DNA of 6,280 nucleotides from an uncultured Eubacteriales bacterium (GTDB lineage: Bacteria > Bacillota_A > Clostridia > Christensenellales > Aristaeellaceae), in the NCBI GenBank assembly GCA_902803675.1, contig CADCQZ010000289.1, positions 1 through 6,280 of the forward strand, read 5' to 3'. Below are positions 5,392 through 6,280 of the stretch, in pieces. Positions within the stretch are counted from its first letter, which is position 1, and each line of letters opens with the position of its first letter. Under the pieces are notes generated by a model that did not search any database, was not told where the DNA came from, and saw only the letters and a program-made list of their open reading frames with translations. The position numbers were made by a program, and so were the translations under genes.

Positions 5392-6280
5392 ATGGGCCTG
5401 TTCAGTAAGAAATACTGCGATATCTGCGGGGAGCAGATCAAATTCCTCGGCAACCGCAAGGTGGAGGACGGCAATATGTGCAAGAACTGCGCGGAAAAGC
5501 TGTCCCCCTGGTTCTCGGACCGCCGCCGGTCGACCCTGAACGACATCAAGGCGCAGCTGCGCGACCGTGAAGCCAACAGGGCGCGCGCGGCGGCTTTCAG
5601 GGCCGACACCACCCTGGGCGAGATGGCCAAGGTGCTCATCGACCACGCCAAGGGGCAGTTCCTCGTACTGTCCTCCGGCCGGGGGATGGGGGACAATCCG
5701 GACGTGTTCAGCCTCAGCCAGATCCGGGACGTGCGGGTGGACGTGCGGGAGCGCAAGACCGAGCAGACCCAGCGCGACAAGGAAGGCAAGACCGTCAGCT
5801 ACGATCCGCCCCGGTACACCTATACCTACGATTTCCTCCTGGAGATCGATGTGGACCACCCCTATATCGACGATCTCCGCTTCCAGGTGAACCGCTCCTC
5901 GGTGAAGATCGAAACGGGCATCCCCGTCGAGCGCAGGACCATCCTGGGGCCGGTGAAGGGCTTCGTTCCCGATCCGCCGGACCTGGCCCGGTGCGAGGAA
6001 TATCAGAGAGATCTCGCCCTGGCCAACCAGATCCGCGATATCCTGCTGAGCAGGCCCTCTTCCGCGCAGACCGTCGGGCAGGCCTTCACCCAGATATTCA
6101 CTAAGGCGCCCGCGCCCACCTATGGGGCCGATCCTGCCGCGCCGGTATCCGGCCGCGGGTTCGATCCCGCGCGGGGCAGCGCGTCCGCACCCGTGCCGCC
6201 TCCCGCCCCGGCGCCCGCGCCCGCTCCGGTGAGTGCGCCTGCTCCGATCCCGATGAAGGAGATCCTGTGCCCCTACTGCA
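5392..6280 (+). CDS. Zinc-ribbon protein with DUF4428-like N-terminus (3' end cut by window)
   Basis: The open frame runs from ATG, 8 nt after AGGAGG (5378-5383), to the window edge: 296 complete codons and no stop. Residues 8-36 form a zinc-finger module of the DUF4428 type, with Cys9, Cys12, Cys30 and Cys33 in CDICGEQI and DGNMCKNCAEKL. A charged helical stretch follows (about 44-70). Next is a mixed beta-rich region (about 72-176) with FSLSQIRDVRVDV and YTYDFLLEIDV, which could be a PH-like fold; that fold is inferred. A short helix lies near 196-220, then a Pro/Ala-rich linker (about 239-287). The visible end is LCPYC, with Cys293 and Cys296, which look like the first half of a second zinc ribbon. 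There is no signal peptide or membrane segment, so it is probably cytosolic. The function is unknown. It has its own promoter after the operon terminator, so a functional tie to phosphorus uptake is not implied. Confidence 0.82.
   Translation, partial: MGLFSKKYCDICGEQIKFLGNRKVEDGNMCKNCAEKLSPWFSDRRRSTLNDIKAQLRDREANRARAAAFRADTTLGEMAKVLIDHAKGQFLVLSSGRGMGDNPDVFSLSQIRDVRVDVRERKTEQTQRDKEGKTVSYDPPRYTYTYDFLLEIDVDHPYIDDLRFQVNRSSVKIETGIPVERRTILGPVKGFVPDPPDLARCEEYQRDLALANQIRDILLSRPSSAQTVGQAFTQIFTKAPAPTYGADPAAPVSGRGFDPARGSASAPVPPPAPAPAPAPVSAPAPIPMKEILCPYC
6205..6228 (+). repeat. Ala-Pro dipeptide repeat in the linker
   Basis: Four consecutive Ala-Pro dipeptides (residues 272-279) are encoded by alternating GCN-CCN codons. 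They form the densest part of a Pro/Ala-rich linker spanning about 6106-6252. Such linkers are extended and flexible, and here they would separate the beta-rich domain from the C-terminal zinc ribbon. Codon choice varies between units (GCC, GCG, GCT; CCC, CCG), so this is low complexity rather than a fresh tandem duplication. Confidence 0.7.

Noticed and set aside
1..6280. CRISPR arrays, tRNA/rRNA genes, insertion sequences or phage features
   Set aside because: I saw no spaced direct repeats of CRISPR type, no tRNA-like cloverleaf, no transposase or integrase motifs and no terminal inverted repeats.

Overview
The window carries a compact, co-directional (+ strand) ABC-importer operon of the phosphonate/phosphate/phosphite (PhnDCE) type. 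In order it encodes a secreted solute-binding protein (phnD), an ATPase (phnC), two different permeases (phnE-type) and a cytosolic 5'-nucleotidase/cyclic-phosphodiesterase-type metallophosphatase. After a terminator follows a separate gene for a zinc-ribbon protein with a DUF4428-like N-terminus, which runs off the right edge. The coding DNA is GC-rich with strongly G/C-ending codons. Leaders are AT-rich, Shine-Dalgarno sites are strong (AAAAGGAG, AGGAGG) and terminators are classical hairpin plus T-run. This combination, the signal-peptide style of PhnD and the DUF4428-type neighbour suggest a high-GC member of the Clostridia (Bacillota), probably gut-associated; that assignment is inference.

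Layout: 1-108 is the leader. It holds a TATAAT -10 box without a recognisable -35, preceded by four degenerate 11-bp repeats that resemble a Gram-positive PhoP box array. A perfect 15-bp palindrome overlaps the -10 box. phnD (109-1155) is followed by an intrinsic terminator (1170-1204), which probably acts as an attenuator so that the binding protein is made in excess over the membrane parts. phnC (1288-2046) begins with a TTG codon behind a strong ribosome binding site. The rest is very tightly packed: gaps of 7, 15 and 3 nt separate phnC, phnE1 (2054-2944), phnE2 (2960-3802) and the metallophosphatase (3806-5293). The operon closes at a second terminator (5306-5334). A near-consensus sigma-A promoter (TTGACT, 17-nt spacer, TATAAT) is built into the same bases and would drive the final gene (5392 to beyond 6280).

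How the genes fit together: PhnD would capture a phosphorus compound outside the cell and pass it to a PhnE1/PhnE2 heterodimer powered by PhnC. The co-encoded cytosolic metallophosphatase could then release phosphate from the imported or downstream product. No C-P lyase, phosphonatase or phosphite dehydrogenase gene is present here, so the true substrate (phosphonate, phosphite, phosphate or an organophosphate ester) is unresolved. The putative Pho-box leader and the phosphatase suggest phosphate scavenging. The last gene appears unrelated in function and is transcriptionally separate.
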